Of a DNA stretch of 64,000 nucleotides, positions 8,570-18,211 are shown piece after piece. The notes below the pieces were generated by a model. It had not been told where the DNA came from and did not search any database. It worked only from the letters and a program-made list of their open reading frames with translations. This DNA is from Lutimonas saemankumensis (GTDB lineage: Bacteria > Bacteroidota > Bacteroidia > Flavobacteriales > Flavobacteriaceae). The stretch covers positions 930,001 to 994,000 of the forward strand of contig NZ_JAIUZR010000003.1 of assembly GCF_020171465.1 (NCBI RefSeq), in the 5' to 3' direction. The stretch's first letter is position 1, and each line of letters opens with the position of its first letter. A program made the translations under genes and the position numbers.

Positions 8570-10759
8570 TTATACCAACCCTTCATTACTCAAAGGCAAA
8601 TTTCTGTATCGCTTTCCGGTTGCATTAAAAATGGCATTGACTATTGCAGGAGCTATAACCGGAACTCCTGGTTCTCCTATTCCAGTTGGGGCCTTGGAAC
8701 TTTCAACAATTTCAACATGCACATTCGGGCTTTCATGCATCCTTAACACTCTGTAATCATGAAAATTACTTTGTTCAACGCTGCCTTGATCGGTCGAGAT
8801 ATTTCCATAGTAAGCCAGTGACATTCCAAAAATGGCCGCTCCTTCCAGCTGAGCCTTCACCGTATTTTTATTTACCACAGTTCCGCAATCAACCACTGTA
8901 AAAACATCATGTACCTTTAAATTGCCATCGATTACAGATACCTCTACTACGGAAGCCACATAACTGTAAAAACTATAATGAACGGCCAATCCAAGCCCAT
9001 GCCCAAAAGGAAGTTTTCTTCCCCAACCTGCATTTTTGGCTGCTTTCGAAAGTACATTCTTCAGCCTTTTCGTATCCAGTTTATACTCGTTGTCTGAGGG
9101 ATATAAGCGATCTGAACCGATAAGGTTCAACCTGAATTCCAATGCATCTTTTTGGGCAGCTACTGCGAGTTCATCAGCAAAGACATTGACTGAGAAACCA
9201 TGGATGATGTTGATAACAGAGCGCAACCAACCTATCCTCAAATGAGCATTTGCCTCTCCGTTTTCAAACTTTATATTTTCTACCTCATAAGGCATATTGG
9301 TCATCCCTTGCTGAAATTCAAATCCTGCGGCATGGTTAACACCAGGCATAAAGGTGGATGTGATCGAAGGAAAAGCATTTCTATGGAGCCATGAGGTCAC
9401 TTTACCTTCTTTCATTGAAGCCTTTAGATGCTGTGCGCTGATAGCATGATAATAACTGTGCCTGATATCATCTTCCCTTGTCCATAAAACCTGGACCGGC
9501 CTCCCCATCATTTTTGACAAGGCGACAGCTTCAAGTACAAAATCCGGTTTAGACTTTCTGCCGAACCCTCCTCCTAAAAATGTAACGTTAACTTTGACTT
9601 GCTCAGTTTCTAAGCCCAAAAAGTCACTTATTTCCTGTCTCGTAAGTTGTGGGGCCTGAACAGGTGCCCACACTTCACAAAATCCTTCCTGAACATTTGC
9701 TGTTGCATTAGGAGTTTCCATGGGTGCATGGACGAGATGAGGAAGTTTGTATGTAGCTTCAACAATTTTATCTGCTTTCTGCATGGCTCCACTAACATTG
9801 CCCTCTTCACGGATCAATTTTGCCTTATTTTCTACGTTCCGGGTAAGTGTATCCATGAATTCCTTGGTTGAATAGGACTCATTTTCACCGGGGTCCCATT
9901 CAATAGTTAAGGCCTCATTTCCTTTGATCGCAGCCCAGCTATTCTCCGCTAAAACCGCTACTCCACCCAAAGCACCAAAAGGTTTTTCTATCCTTTTCAT
10001 TTCCCTGACATCAATCACACCCGGAATCTTCATTGCCTCGGAACTATCATATGATACAGCCCTTCCAAAAGTAACAGGACATCTGCTGATATTTGCATAG
10101 ATCATTTGATCAACTTTTATATCAAGGCCATATTTTGACCTTCCATTGACAAAATCAGCAACATCGACACTGGCCAGATCTTTACCTATATAAATAAATT
10201 CATCACGGGATTTAAGCCTTGGGGATTCAGGCAGGGGCATTTTTCCGGCCGCTTCGACCAGATCACCATAGAATAGTTTTTCATTCGAACCAGTCCGGAA
10301 AACATGATGCAGTTCCGTTTTACAAAGTTCTTCAGAAACACCCCATTTTTCAGCCGCAGCGGAAACAAGCATGGCCTTTGCCATGGCCCCCATTCTTCTC
10401 ATGGGTTCATATATGGTTCTTATACTCCTCGATCCATCCGTGTTTTGATTACCATAAGCATCATCTCCAGGTGCCTGAACCACAGATACCTTTGACCAGT
10501 CAGCATCCATTTCATCAGCAATTACCGAAGTTAATGAAGTTCTGACTCCCTGTCCCATTTCACTTCTCGAAGCTGTCAATATCAAAGAACCGTCCTTTCT
10601 GAGTTCAACAAATAAATTCGGCGAAAATCGGCTGGGATCAGACGTATTCAACGAAACATCCTTTGAAGAATTCATATCACAGGCCAATAAAATACCGCCG
10701 CTCAAAAGACTCAAATTCTTAATAAAAACACGTCTGTTCGTTTTTGATAAATTCTTCAT
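8570..10759 (-). CDS. Molybdopterin-binding subunit of a xanthine dehydrogenase-family oxidoreductase (IorB-like)
   Basis: 729 aa. The N-terminus [19 protein letters not shown] is a twin-arginine (Tat) signal, so the folded cofactor-loaded enzyme is exported. Molybdopterin motifs include GGGFGRKS in the middle and [12 protein letters not shown] near the C-terminus, whose Glu matches the catalytic base of this family. Length and Tat signal match isoquinoline 1-oxidoreductase beta subunits and related periplasmic aldehyde dehydrogenases. It pairs with the 2Fe-2S subunit encoded just upstream, whose stop overlaps this start by 4 bp. No FAD subunit gene is present, so electrons probably pass to a cytochrome or other carrier. 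Substrate unknown. Confidence 0.92.
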   Translation of the reverse strand: MKNLSKTNRRVFIKNLSLLSGGILLACDMNSSKDVSLNTSDPSRFSPNLFVELRKDGSLILTASRSEMGQGVRTSLTSVIADEMDADWSKVSVVQAPGDDAYGNQNTDGSRSIRTIYEPMRRMGAMAKAMLVSAAAEKWGVSEELCKTELHHVFRTGSNEKLFYGDLVEAAGKMPLPESPRLKSRDEFIYIGKDLASVDVADFVNGRSKYGLDIKVDQMIYANISRCPVTFGRAVSYDSSEAMKIPGVIDVREMKRIEKPFGALGGVAVLAENSWAAIKGNEALTIEWDPGENESYSTKEFMDTLTRNVENKAKLIREEGNVSGAMQKADKIVEATYKLPHLVHAPMETPNATANVQEGFCEVWAPVQAPQLTRQEISDFLGLETEQVKVNVTFLGGGFGRKSKPDFVLEAVALSKMMGRPVQVLWTREDDIRHSYYHAISAQHLKASMKEGKVTSWLHRNAFPSITSTFMPGVNHAAGFEFQQGMTNMPYEVENIKFENGEANAHLRIGWLRSVINIIHGFSVNVFADELAVAAQKDALEFRLNLIGSDRLYPSDNEYKLDTKRLKNVLSKAAKNAGWGRKLPFGHGLGLAVHYSFYSYVASVVEVSVIDGNLKVHDVFTVVDCGTVVNKNTVKAQLEGAAIFGMSLAYYGNISTDQGSVEQSNFHDYRVLRMHESPNVHVEIVESSKAPTGIGEPGVPVIAPAIVNAIFNATGKRYRNLPLSNEGLV

Positions 10760-11232
10760 AGTCCTCCTTCATTTTCAGATTCATTCCTCATTGAAGCCGC
10801 CAAATGAATCGCTTTTCTTATTCTTACATAGGTACCGCATCGGCAAATATTACCGCTCATCCCTTTATCAATATCCTCGTCTGACGGAGAGGGTTTTTCA
10901 TTGAGTAAGGCTACTGCACTGATTACCTGACCCGGCTGACAGAATCCACATTGCGGCACATTGAGTTTTTCCCAGGCCTTCTGCACGGATTTATTGATCT
11001 CTGAAATACCTTCAATACTAACAATTTCTTTATTATTCAAAATTGAAATGGGAGTCACACATGATCTAAGGGCTTTCCCCTCGACCAAAATTGAGCAGGT
11101 TCCGCACACACCCAACCCACAACTGTATTTTGTCCCAGTCAACTCAAGCACATCTCTTAGCACCCAAAGAACAGGCATTTCCGGGGAAACATCAAGGGAA
11201 TGGGGTTTCCCGTTTACGGTTATATTAATCAT
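10756..11232 (-). CDS. 2Fe-2S subunit of a molybdenum hydroxylase (IorA-like)
   Basis: 158 aa, the usual size. The N-terminal plant-type ferredoxin cluster is marked by CGLGVCGTC and a later Cys in LRSCVTP. The C-terminal helical cluster is marked by CGFCQPG and CRCGTY. These two [2Fe-2S] centres carry electrons away from the molybdenum site of the adjacent large subunit. It has no signal of its own and would be co-exported with the Tat-bearing partner (hitch-hiker export, known for this family). It is the first gene of the two-gene operon, divergent from the small secreted protein at 11345. Confidence 0.94.
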   Translation of the reverse strand: MINITVNGKPHSLDVSPEMPVLWVLRDVLELTGTKYSCGLGVCGTCSILVEGKALRSCVTPISILNNKEIVSIEGISEINKSVQKAWEKLNVPQCGFCQPGQVISAVALLNEKPSPSDEDIDKGMSGNICRCGTYVRIRKAIHLAASMRNESENEGGL

Positions 11233-11344
11233 ATTTTTTCAATTGAAAAGGTAGCTTTGTAAAGTTAGTATTTTTAATTAATTTAGTTAATTCAGATCAA
11301 AAGCAAAACTTCATTTATCGAACCCCCAAAAATCCCACATCAAC

Positions 11345-11812
11345 ATGCTCAAACCACTGCTCACTATTATACTATTTATTTCTATTTGTTTTACCTCTAA
11401 TTCACAATCAAATCAGGACGAATTGCAATTGATGCAATCCCTTTACGGTATGGAAAAGAGGGATATTGTAGCTGAATTCGTAGAATTAAGTGAAACTCAG
11501 GAAAATGAATTCTGGAGCCTCTATGACGAGTATGAAAACAAAAGAAAGGCACTCGGTCAGGAACGTTTTGATTTGCTTCAACGCTATGTAAATGAATACG
11601 GGGAAGTAAAACCGGAAAACGCAGAAAATTTTATGAAGCAAGCCATTCCAATTCGAATTAAGACAGATAAGCTACGGGATAACTATTACAATAAAATTAA
11701 ATCCAGGACTGACCCGGTAGTTGCCATGCAGTTTTATCAGATTGAGAACTATCTTTCTGATGCAATAAGAATGGAACTTTTAGAAGAAATATACACGACT
11801 AAAAAAAAATAA
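11345..11812 (+). CDS. Small secreted protein of unknown function, paralogue 1
   Basis: 155 aa with a signal peptide (MLKPLLTIILFISICFTSNSQ). The mature part is helical and charged, with the phrases EFWSLYDEYENKR and VVAMQFYQIENYLSDAIR. It is clearly homologous along its whole length to the next gene (shared FW-LYDEYE, LLQ-Y, A-P-R---DKL, QFYQIE-Y-SD-IR), so the two arose by tandem duplication. No catalytic motif seen. The general look (small periplasmic, helical, signal peptide) recalls Spy/CpxP-like proteins, but this is only a resemblance. It probably forms a unit with 11842 and 12322. Confidence 0.8.
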   Translation: MLKPLLTIILFISICFTSNSQSNQDELQLMQSLYGMEKRDIVAEFVELSETQENEFWSLYDEYENKRKALGQERFDLLQRYVNEYGEVKPENAENFMKQAIPIRIKTDKLRDNYYNKIKSRTDPVVAMQFYQIENYLSDAIRMELLEEIYTTKKK

Positions 11813-11841
11813 CACTAATTCAATAACTTAAAAACAATAAC

Positions 11842-12312
11842 ATGAAAAAATTAACTTATTTAATTGCCGCTTTCCTGGTGTTCAACATGTCTTTTGCTCA
11901 GGATTCGGCTTCTGAAGAAATTCAAATGGTTCAAGAATTATTCGGACAGGAAAAAAGAATGATTATAGAAGATAATGTTGACTTGACCGGTGTAGACGGG
12001 GTTGCCTTCTGGAAACTTTATGATGAGTATGAAGCGCAGCGTCAGGATCTTGGTAAGGCGAAACTTGAATTATTACAAAAGTATACCACAAAACAAGGCG
12101 ACCTTACGAATGCCCAGGCGAAGGACCTTTTGATGGAGGCTGTTCCTTTAAGAACCTCTGAAGACAAATTGATACTTAATTACACTAAAAGAATTGAAAA
12201 AGCCACAAGTGCCCTGGTTTCAGTTCAGTTCTATCAGATAGAACATTATATTTCCGACGGAATCCGATTTGCGATTTTAAACAATATTGATTTCATTCAG
12301 GATAAAAAATAA
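11842..12312 (+). CDS. Small secreted protein of unknown function, paralogue 2
   Basis: 156 aa with a signal peptide (MKKLTYLIAAFLVFNMSFAQ). It is a paralogue of the preceding gene, with FWKLYDEYEAQR and SVQFYQIEHYISDGIR at the same positions. Spacing is 29 bp to the first copy and 9 bp to the beta-barrel gene that follows, which suggests one transcript and a shared role at the cell envelope. No recognised domain. Confidence 0.8.
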   Translation: MKKLTYLIAAFLVFNMSFAQDSASEEIQMVQELFGQEKRMIIEDNVDLTGVDGVAFWKLYDEYEAQRQDLGKAKLELLQKYTTKQGDLTNAQAKDLLMEAVPLRTSEDKLILNYTKRIEKATSALVSVQFYQIEHYISDGIRFAILNNIDFIQDKK

Positions 12313-12321
12313 ATATCATCG

Positions 12322-12930
12322 ATGAATAAATATCGAATCGTCTTTGTGCTTCTTACCTTTTGGGTTTTTGGTTCCATGCATGCCCAAAAAGTTGAGATAG
12401 CACCACAATTTGGATATCAGGTAGGTGCCAAATACAATTATTACGGCGGATATGTCAAACTGAAAAGTTCAGAGCAGTACGGTCTTACTTTTGGAGTCAA
12501 TGCAACAGATGATATAACCGTTGAATTTATGTGGGCACAGCAGAATTCAGTGGTAAGCATCAAAGATTTTCAGTTTTATCCTCAGGAAACAGAATTAACC
12601 GATGTAGTAGTGAATCATTATCAAATTGGAGGTATTCATATGTTTGGATATAGTGACGCCAGACCATTTGCCGGCTTATCTGCAGGATGGTCAACATTTA
12701 ATCCAGAAAACAATCGATATGACGGAACAACAACCTTTACCCTTGGACTTACCGGTGGTCTGAAATATTTCTTTACCGATCGAATAGGTCTAAGACTCCA
12801 GGCTCAGTTACTTATGCCCGTTAGTTGGGGAGGAGTTTATATTGGAGGTGGCGGTGGTGGTGTTACCACGGGTGGTTCGATATTACAATTAAATTTCAGC
12901 GGAGGCCTGGTCATAGGACTAGGAGATTGA
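12322..12930 (+). CDS. Outer-membrane beta-barrel family protein
   Basis: 202 aa with a signal peptide (ending SMHAQ). The mature protein alternates aromatic and glycine-rich strands (QFGYQVGAKYNYYGGYV, GLTGGLKYFFTDRIGLRLQAQLLMP) and ends in a strand after a Gly-rich turn, as in small 8-strand outer-membrane barrels. It lies 9 bp after the second paralogue of the small periplasmic pair. Function is otherwise unknown. Confidence 0.75.
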   Translation: MNKYRIVFVLLTFWVFGSMHAQKVEIAPQFGYQVGAKYNYYGGYVKLKSSEQYGLTFGVNATDDITVEFMWAQQNSVVSIKDFQFYPQETELTDVVVNHYQIGGIHMFGYSDARPFAGLSAGWSTFNPENNRYDGTTTFTLGLTGGLKYFFTDRIGLRLQAQLLMPVSWGGVYIGGGGGGVTTGGSILQLNFSGGLVIGLGD

Positions 12931-12976
12931 TCTCATGATATTGGTGCAAAAATGTAACTAAAGTTCTCTAATCTAG

Positions 12977-12996
12977 TCCTCAAAATACTTTGAGGA
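12977..12996. repeat. Short inverted repeat upstream of the sulfatase
   Basis: TCCTCAAA and TTTGAGGA form a perfect 8-bp stem with a 4-nt loop (ATAC), 42 bp before the sulfatase ATG. No T-run follows, so an operator or leader hairpin is more likely than a terminator. Confidence 0.35.
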
Positions 12997-13037
12997 GACA
13001 ATTAAATAATACTGAATAACAATTAAACCCCCTAATT

Positions 13038-14579
13038 ATGAAAAAAAATAACCTATTAACAATTATTTTGATGAGCTTCCTTTTGACAGGAAGCGTCTAT
13101 TCTCAAGAGAAACCCAATATTCTGGTCATATGGGGCGATGACATTGGACAATCCAATATCAGCGCCTATACCTTTGGATTAATGGGCTATCAGACTCCGA
13201 ATATTGATCGATTGGCCAATGAAGGATTGATGTTTACGGATTATTATTCTGAACAAAGTTGCACGGCCGGAAGATCATCCTTTATAACCGGACAAAGTGT
13301 TTTCAGAACAGGCCTTAGTAAGGTGGGTCTTCCGGGTGCCAAAGAAGGAATTAGCGAAAAAGACCCGACCATAGCAGTAATGTTAAAGGAACTTGGATAT
13401 GCCACAGGTCAGTTTGGTAAGAATCACTTAGGAGACCGGGATGAACATCTTCCAACGAATCATGGTTTTGATGAGTTCTTTGGAAACCTTTATCACCTGA
13501 ACGCAGAAGAAGAGCCGGAATTACCGGATTATCCGGATCCTGAGGAGTATCCGAACTTCCGTAAGAATTTTGGTCCCAGAGGTGTAATCCATTCTTATGC
13601 TGATGGAAAAATTGAAGATACTGGTCCTTTGACCAAAAAAAGAATGGAAACGGTAGACGATGAAACGGTTGCAGCTGCAGAAAAATTCATTCGAAATGCA
13701 GTAAAATCCGGTAAACCTTTCTTTGTTTGGTGGAATGGAACCAGAATGCATTTCAGAACACATGTTAAAGATGAATTGAGAGGGATATCAGGGCAGAATG
13801 AATACAGCGATGGAATGGTTGAACATGACATGCATGTAGGAAAATTACTGGATTTATTGGATGAACTGGGTGTAACTGACAACACTATTGTCCAGTACGG
13901 TACGGATAACGGACCCCATAAGAATACATGGCCTGATGCTGCTTCTAACCCTTTCCGAGGTGAGAAGAACACAAACTGGGAAGGTGGATGGAGAACTCCG
14001 TCCTTGGTAAGATGGCCTGGAAAGATAAAGGCAGGCTCAATTTCTAATGAAATAATGTCCGGTATGGACTGGTTTCCTACTTTCTTAGCCGCAGCGGGAA
14101 ATGAGAACGTGGTTGAAGACCTTAAAGGAGGAAAAACCGTGAACGGCAGATCTTATAAGGTACACCTTGATGGTTATAATTTTTTACCTCATTTAACAGG
14201 TAAAGAAGCCAAAGGGCCAAGAAAAGAACTTTTCTACTTCTCTGATGATGGTGACCTAACAGCTATGCGATATGATGACTGGAAGTTTATTTTTATGGAA
14301 CAAAGAATGGCCGGTACTTTAGGGGTATGGGCAAATCCATTTACTCCATTGAGGTTACCACTGATCTTTAATTTAAGAAGGGACCCTTATGAAGCGGCTA
14401 CCATTACTTCCAACACTTATTATGACTGGCAACTTGACCATGCCTTCCTACTAGTTCCTGCACAAACAATCGTGGGGCAGTTTTTGGGGTCATTCAAAGA
14501 ATATCCACCTCGAATGAAAGCAGCCAGTTTTAGTCTCGAGAAAGTTATGGAGGAGCTCTCTACCCCCGGTAACAATTAA
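13038..14579 (+). CDS. Sulfatase (arylsulfatase type, family S1)
   Basis: 513 aa. A signal peptide (ending GSVYSQ) exports it. WGDDIGQSN supplies the first metal-binding Asp residues. C75 in SCTAGRSS is the CxAxR motif, whose Cys is matured to formylglycine, the catalytic nucleophile that removes sulfate esters. QYGTDNGPH is a further family motif. The C-terminal third (about 370-513) looks like the small subdomain. The natural substrate could be an algal sulfated glycan, but no glycoside hydrolase or SusC/D pair is nearby, so this is only inference. The maturating enzyme must be encoded elsewhere. Confidence 0.93.
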   Translation: MKKNNLLTIILMSFLLTGSVYSQEKPNILVIWGDDIGQSNISAYTFGLMGYQTPNIDRLANEGLMFTDYYSEQSCTAGRSSFITGQSVFRTGLSKVGLPGAKEGISEKDPTIAVMLKELGYATGQFGKNHLGDRDEHLPTNHGFDEFFGNLYHLNAEEEPELPDYPDPEEYPNFRKNFGPRGVIHSYADGKIEDTGPLTKKRMETVDDETVAAAEKFIRNAVKSGKPFFVWWNGTRMHFRTHVKDELRGISGQNEYSDGMVEHDMHVGKLLDLLDELGVTDNTIVQYGTDNGPHKNTWPDAASNPFRGEKNTNWEGGWRTPSLVRWPGKIKAGSISNEIMSGMDWFPTFLAAAGNENVVEDLKGGKTVNGRSYKVHLDGYNFLPHLTGKEAKGPRKELFYFSDDGDLTAMRYDDWKFIFMEQRMAGTLGVWANPFTPLRLPLIFNLRRDPYEAATITSNTYYDWQLDHAFLLVPAQTIVGQFLGSFKEYPPRMKAASFSLEKVMEELSTPGNN

Positions 14580-14611
14580 CTTTGAAGAAGTAAAATTTAA
14601 GATAGTAGCAT

Positions 14612-14645
14612 AAAAAAAACAGGTAGTTTAACTACCTGTTTTTTT
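14612..14645. terminator. Bidirectional rho-independent terminator
   Basis: ACAGGTAGTT and AACTACCTGT form a near-perfect hairpin flanked by an A-run on the left and a T-run on the right. It separates the convergent sulfatase and the Fe-S protein and can serve both. Confidence 0.88.
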
Positions 14646-14652
14646 AATGGGT

Positions 14653-15078
14653 TTATCCTTCAAATCCAGTTTTTTTATGTTCACCATCACAAAATGGTTT
14701 ATTATTTGAAGCTCCACAACGACAAAAAGCCGTGATCTTTTCCTTGTTCACAACCGAACCGTCAGGGGATTTGATCCGTAAAGAGCCCTTGACAAGCAAA
14801 GGGCCGTTTTCCATTAATTCAACTTCAGTTTTTAATACCTGCATAGGATTGGAGGCATCCTCCAAATCATAACTCAACGCCCCCGAAGGGCATTTATCAA
14901 TCTGATTTTTTAGTTCCTCAACCGAGGCATTTTCGGGTTTGATCCAAGGCCTGGACTTTGGATCATAAACACCAGGAAGCTCCTTTACACATACCGCGGA
15001 ATGTATGCATTTACCCGGCTGCCAATTAATTATTAGATTATCCCTTTTATACTTTTTGATTATATCTTTTTTATCCAT
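14653..15078 (-). CDS. Fused divergent 4Fe-4S mono-cluster (YjdI-like) and CDGSH iron-sulfur protein
   Basis: 141 aa. The first half (about 9-75) has CIHSAVCVKELPGVY and a later DKCPSGALSY, the pattern of the YjdI-like mono-cluster ferredoxin family. The second half ends with FCRCGASNNKPFCDGEHK, the CDGSH zinc-finger-like motif that binds a [2Fe-2S] cluster through three Cys and one His. It is probably a small cytosolic electron-transfer or cluster-transfer protein. It has no operon partners and converges with the sulfatase. Confidence 0.88.
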   Translation of the reverse strand: MDKKDIIKKYKRDNLIINWQPGKCIHSAVCVKELPGVYDPKSRPWIKPENASVEELKNQIDKCPSGALSYDLEDASNPMQVLKTEVELMENGPLLVKGSLRIKSPDGSVVNKEKITAFCRCGASNNKPFCDGEHKKTGFEG

Positions 15079-15175
15079 GATTTAAATGTTTAAATTCACA
15101 ACTTCAGGTTCTACTCAAAGATAATGTTAATATCTGATTTACTTAACTTCAGTTAAAACGGAGTATTTGATTTTT

Positions 15176-15979
15176 ATGATTAGGTTATTGGTTTCGCTTT
15201 TATTTATCCTGAACTTTCTTGTTGTTTCAGCACAGCAAGAAGATCCTGTAGATGCCAACGTTAACAGACAGTTTTGGCTGGATTTCAATACCAGGCGTAG
15301 TTTGGATTCCATACATGAATTAAGCGGTTTTGTTGGCTACAGAAGCATTTCGCCTCATCTTTTTGATAAATTTCTGGTGGTTCCTACCTATAACATTATA
15401 CATACAAAAAGCCCAAAATTCATGAACCTGGAAAAACCATTGATTAGCTCATTTCATTTAGGTGCCGGTTTGTACTACACGAATAACAAGTACGAACCCG
15501 ATAATTTCGAATTCCGATTGATGCAGGGATTGAAATTCTTTTTACCTTCAATTGATATGATTCCCTTAAAGAACTATGTAAGGCTCGAAGAACGATTTCA
15601 AAAGACTTTTGATGGATCCTATTGGAATGCTTCCTTCAGATTCAGATATAAAATTTCAACTGTGATTGAATGGAAAAAGCATCTTTTCTCCTTTAATAAG
15701 GGTCTATACATACCCATGAGCGTAGAATTCTTTTTCAATTTAAAAAAAGCGGACCGCTTTAACGATGTAATTCGAATAACTCCCGGACTTGGATATAAAT
15801 TCAACGAGGAATGGAAGGCTGAATTCTATGTGTCCTATCATTACAGCCAGAATACTTCTGAAGATGACGATTCGACCAATGATTTTGTATTTAGACTCAG
15901 AATCTATAAAAAATCTATTCAGAAGAAGCCTCCTGTCTTTAATACCAAGGAAGAAGATCTAAAAGAGCTAATCGAATAA
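15176..15979 (+). CDS. DUF2490 family outer-membrane protein
   Basis: 267 aa from the ATG at 15176; a TTG three codons earlier is possible but less likely. A signal peptide (ending VVSAQ) is followed by NRQFWLDFNTRRSLD and many alternating amphipathic strands (FHLGAGLYYTNNKY, WNASFRFRYKIS), as expected of a beta-barrel. The QFW...N start matches DUF2490 proteins, and a second member is encoded at 22013-22789. Function is unknown. It converges with the octaheme cytochrome gene. Confidence 0.75.
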   Translation: MIRLLVSLLFILNFLVVSAQQEDPVDANVNRQFWLDFNTRRSLDSIHELSGFVGYRSISPHLFDKFLVVPTYNIIHTKSPKFMNLEKPLISSFHLGAGLYYTNNKYEPDNFEFRLMQGLKFFLPSIDMIPLKNYVRLEERFQKTFDGSYWNASFRFRYKISTVIEWKKHLFSFNKGLYIPMSVEFFFNLKKADRFNDVIRITPGLGYKFNEEWKAEFYVSYHYSQNTSEDDDSTNDFVFRLRIYKKSIQKKPPVFNTKEEDLKELIE

Positions 15980-16002
15980 AATACCATTGAAACCTTGTTG
16001 AA

Positions 16003-18171
16003 TCACTGGGATGATTGAAGTTCATTAAGGATCGTATTGGCTTCATCAATACGTCCCAATTCTTTTAAAATCAGAGCTTTTAAGTATTTTATATCCGGAT
16101 TGGCCGGATCGATTCCAAGTGCGTGATTCGCTTCTTTCAGGGCTGACTCAAAATCTTTATTTTGATAATAATAGGTCGCAAGATTATACATAGAGCGTAT
16201 ATCCTGAGGATCAAGATCAATCGCCATTTTCAGGTCCTCCACCGCAATTTCACCATTTCCCAATTCAAAGTTTAGCAATGCCCTTAAATAATAAGGCCTT
16301 CCGGCATCTGGTTGATAATCCATCCAGGTGTTCAATGTCTCAAATGCTTTTTCTGTATTCTGATCTATACTGTAGGCAGTGGCCAGATTCGTATAAACAG
16401 GAAAAAGTAAACTATCCATCTCCAAGGCTTTGTCATAATGCTTTATGGCCGTCTTAATATCATTGTTTTGCATGAAATAATCACCCAGTTGCAGCCTTCC
16501 GGTGGAAAAATCAGCATTGGCAAATAACATTTGTTCAAACTCCTCATTCGCTTTGAACAAATTAAGTTTATCCGTTTCACTCCAGCCTTCCCCATTAAAA
16601 CCGATAAGCAGTTGTGCCGACCCGATACGCACCAGTTTTGTCTTATCGGTCAAATGCTTTTGAGCAACTGTCATTCGATCCTGGGGAGCCATACCCCTGA
16701 ATTGCATCAACGCGTGATATCTGACCACTGCCGAAGAGTCACTCAAAGCTTTAAGTAAAGATTTTACCTGATCTTCTCCTGAAAACGTTAAATTTCCGAT
16801 CACTGTTGACCGAGCGATGTATGGATAATTCAGATCGTTAATGAATTCGTTCAGTTTCAACCGATCCTCGTAAGAAATCTCATTTTGATTACTCAACAAA
16901 AGATAATCCGAAAAATGAGGTGTCCTGTCTTTACCATACCATTTCTCCACCCAATTGGCCGCCCATTCCTCTGACTGATCCTGGTGACATTCATTACATG
17001 CATTTGGCGTGCCATAGGATACGCTCTGGTCCGGTCTAGGAACCCTGAAACTATGATCCCTTCTAAAATCATTACCCATATAATACCTGCCTGTCATGTG
17101 ACAGTTTATACACTTTGCCGATTCTGAATTCATTTCATGAAAATGGTGTTCTTTGCTATCGTATTTTTCAGGTACGTGACATTGCAGACATAGTTTGTTG
17201 CCTTCGAGTTTTAACTTATTGGAATGCACATTATGACAGTCTCCACATTTAATTCCCTGGGTATGCATCTTGCTTTGAAGAAAAGATCCATAAACATAAT
17301 CTTCTTCTAAAATCTGGCCGTCAAGGTGATAATACTCTGACGAGATATTCTGAACGAGATACTGGTCTTCAAAAAGGTTGCCCGGAATCAAATTTTGTGT
17401 AAGTTTCATTCTTCGTGCATGACACGGGGCGCACATATTCAGTTGAGACTTTTGATCATTTCCTAAAATTGTATGCATCTCCCCTTTCTTCTGACCTGAA
17501 TATGCCCATTGAACATGCTTTTTACCAGGCCCGTGACAACTTTCGCAACTCACGTTTATCGATGAGTACGTGGTGTGAAAAGAATCTTTCTCAACAAAAT
17601 AATTTTTTTTCAAATTAGTTGAATGACATTCGGCACACATGGTATTCCAGTTCTGAGCCCCTCTTGTCCAGTGCAGCCAGTCTGTTATAGTTATTTCATC
17701 ACCTGCATACTGATGGAACCATTTATGCTCCAGTGTGTCCCATGTAACCCGCAGAACTTGATTCTTTCCATTTGGAAATTCCACGATATACTGTTGCAAG
17801 GGTGTCAATCCAAAAACATATGCAACCTTATACTCGGCTTCAGAACCATCAAGTTCCTTCACCTTAATCATGAAATCATTATCATTTTTAAAAAACTCAT
17901 AGTCTACCCCATCAATGCGGGCATTAACATTATTAAAATCTCCAAGAACGGTTGAATCGGTAACCACCTGCATGGCTTTGTCATGATGTGAACCTTTCCA
18001 GGTATCATATTCAGTTTTATGACATGACACACAACTGGCATCACCCAAATAACCTTCGCTGTCGGCGTGTGACACCTTGCTGATTTCCTGATATGCTCCT
18101 TCATTTGATCCCTTCTCGCAGGCTATCAATAACAACGAAATCAAGATAATAATTGGAAACGAAAATCTCAT
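16003..18171 (-). CDS. Octaheme c-type cytochrome lipoprotein with HEAT-like and TPR domains
   Basis: 722 aa. A lipoprotein signal (LLLIAC, Cys18) anchors it. Eight CXXCH heme-binding motifs are visible (CVSCH, CAECH, CESCH, CAPCH, CGDCH, CLQCH, CINCH, CNECH) between about residues 45 and 350. After them comes an all-helical part resembling HEAT repeats (VVRYHALMQFRGM) and then three or four TPR units (IKHYDKALEMD, PVYTNLATAYS). It probably carries electrons in the periplasm while the repeats dock partner proteins. Known octaheme enzymes reduce nitrite, hydroxylamine or tetrathionate, but no specific active-site motif was identified. It lies downstream of the porin-asparaginase-Dcu genes on the same strand, separated by a terminator. 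Confidence 0.88.
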   Translation of the reverse strand: MRFSFPIIILISLLLIACEKGSNEGAYQEISKVSHADSEGYLGDASCVSCHKTEYDTWKGSHHDKAMQVVTDSTVLGDFNNVNARIDGVDYEFFKNDNDFMIKVKELDGSEAEYKVAYVFGLTPLQQYIVEFPNGKNQVLRVTWDTLEHKWFHQYAGDEITITDWLHWTRGAQNWNTMCAECHSTNLKKNYFVEKDSFHTTYSSINVSCESCHGPGKKHVQWAYSGQKKGEMHTILGNDQKSQLNMCAPCHARRMKLTQNLIPGNLFEDQYLVQNISSEYYHLDGQILEEDYVYGSFLQSKMHTQGIKCGDCHNVHSNKLKLEGNKLCLQCHVPEKYDSKEHHFHEMNSESAKCINCHMTGRYYMGNDFRRDHSFRVPRPDQSVSYGTPNACNECHQDQSEEWAANWVEKWYGKDRTPHFSDYLLLSNQNEISYEDRLKLNEFINDLNYPYIARSTVIGNLTFSGEDQVKSLLKALSDSSAVVRYHALMQFRGMAPQDRMTVAQKHLTDKTKLVRIGSAQLLIGFNGEGWSETDKLNLFKANEEFEQMLFANADFSTGRLQLGDYFMQNNDIKTAIKHYDKALEMDSLLFPVYTNLATAYSIDQNTEKAFETLNTWMDYQPDAGRPYYLRALLNFELGNGEIAVEDLKMAIDLDPQDIRSMYNLATYYYQNKDFESALKEANHALGIDPANPDIKYLKALILKELGRIDEANTILNELQSSQ

Positions 18172-18211
18172 TAGTGCTGATTAGAGTAGATCGCTAAAAT
18201 AGAGTATTCAT

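Noticed and set aside
9036-10545. Several ORFs of 60-108 aa on the plus strand inside the molybdenum hydroxylase gene
   Set aside because: Shadows of a real, motif-complete coding frame on the other strand; none has a recognisable domain.
11252-11259. TAGCTTTG, a full -7 consensus match before the 11345 gene
   Set aside because: No TTG lies at the -33 distance and it nearly overlaps the divergent gene start, so chance is as likely.
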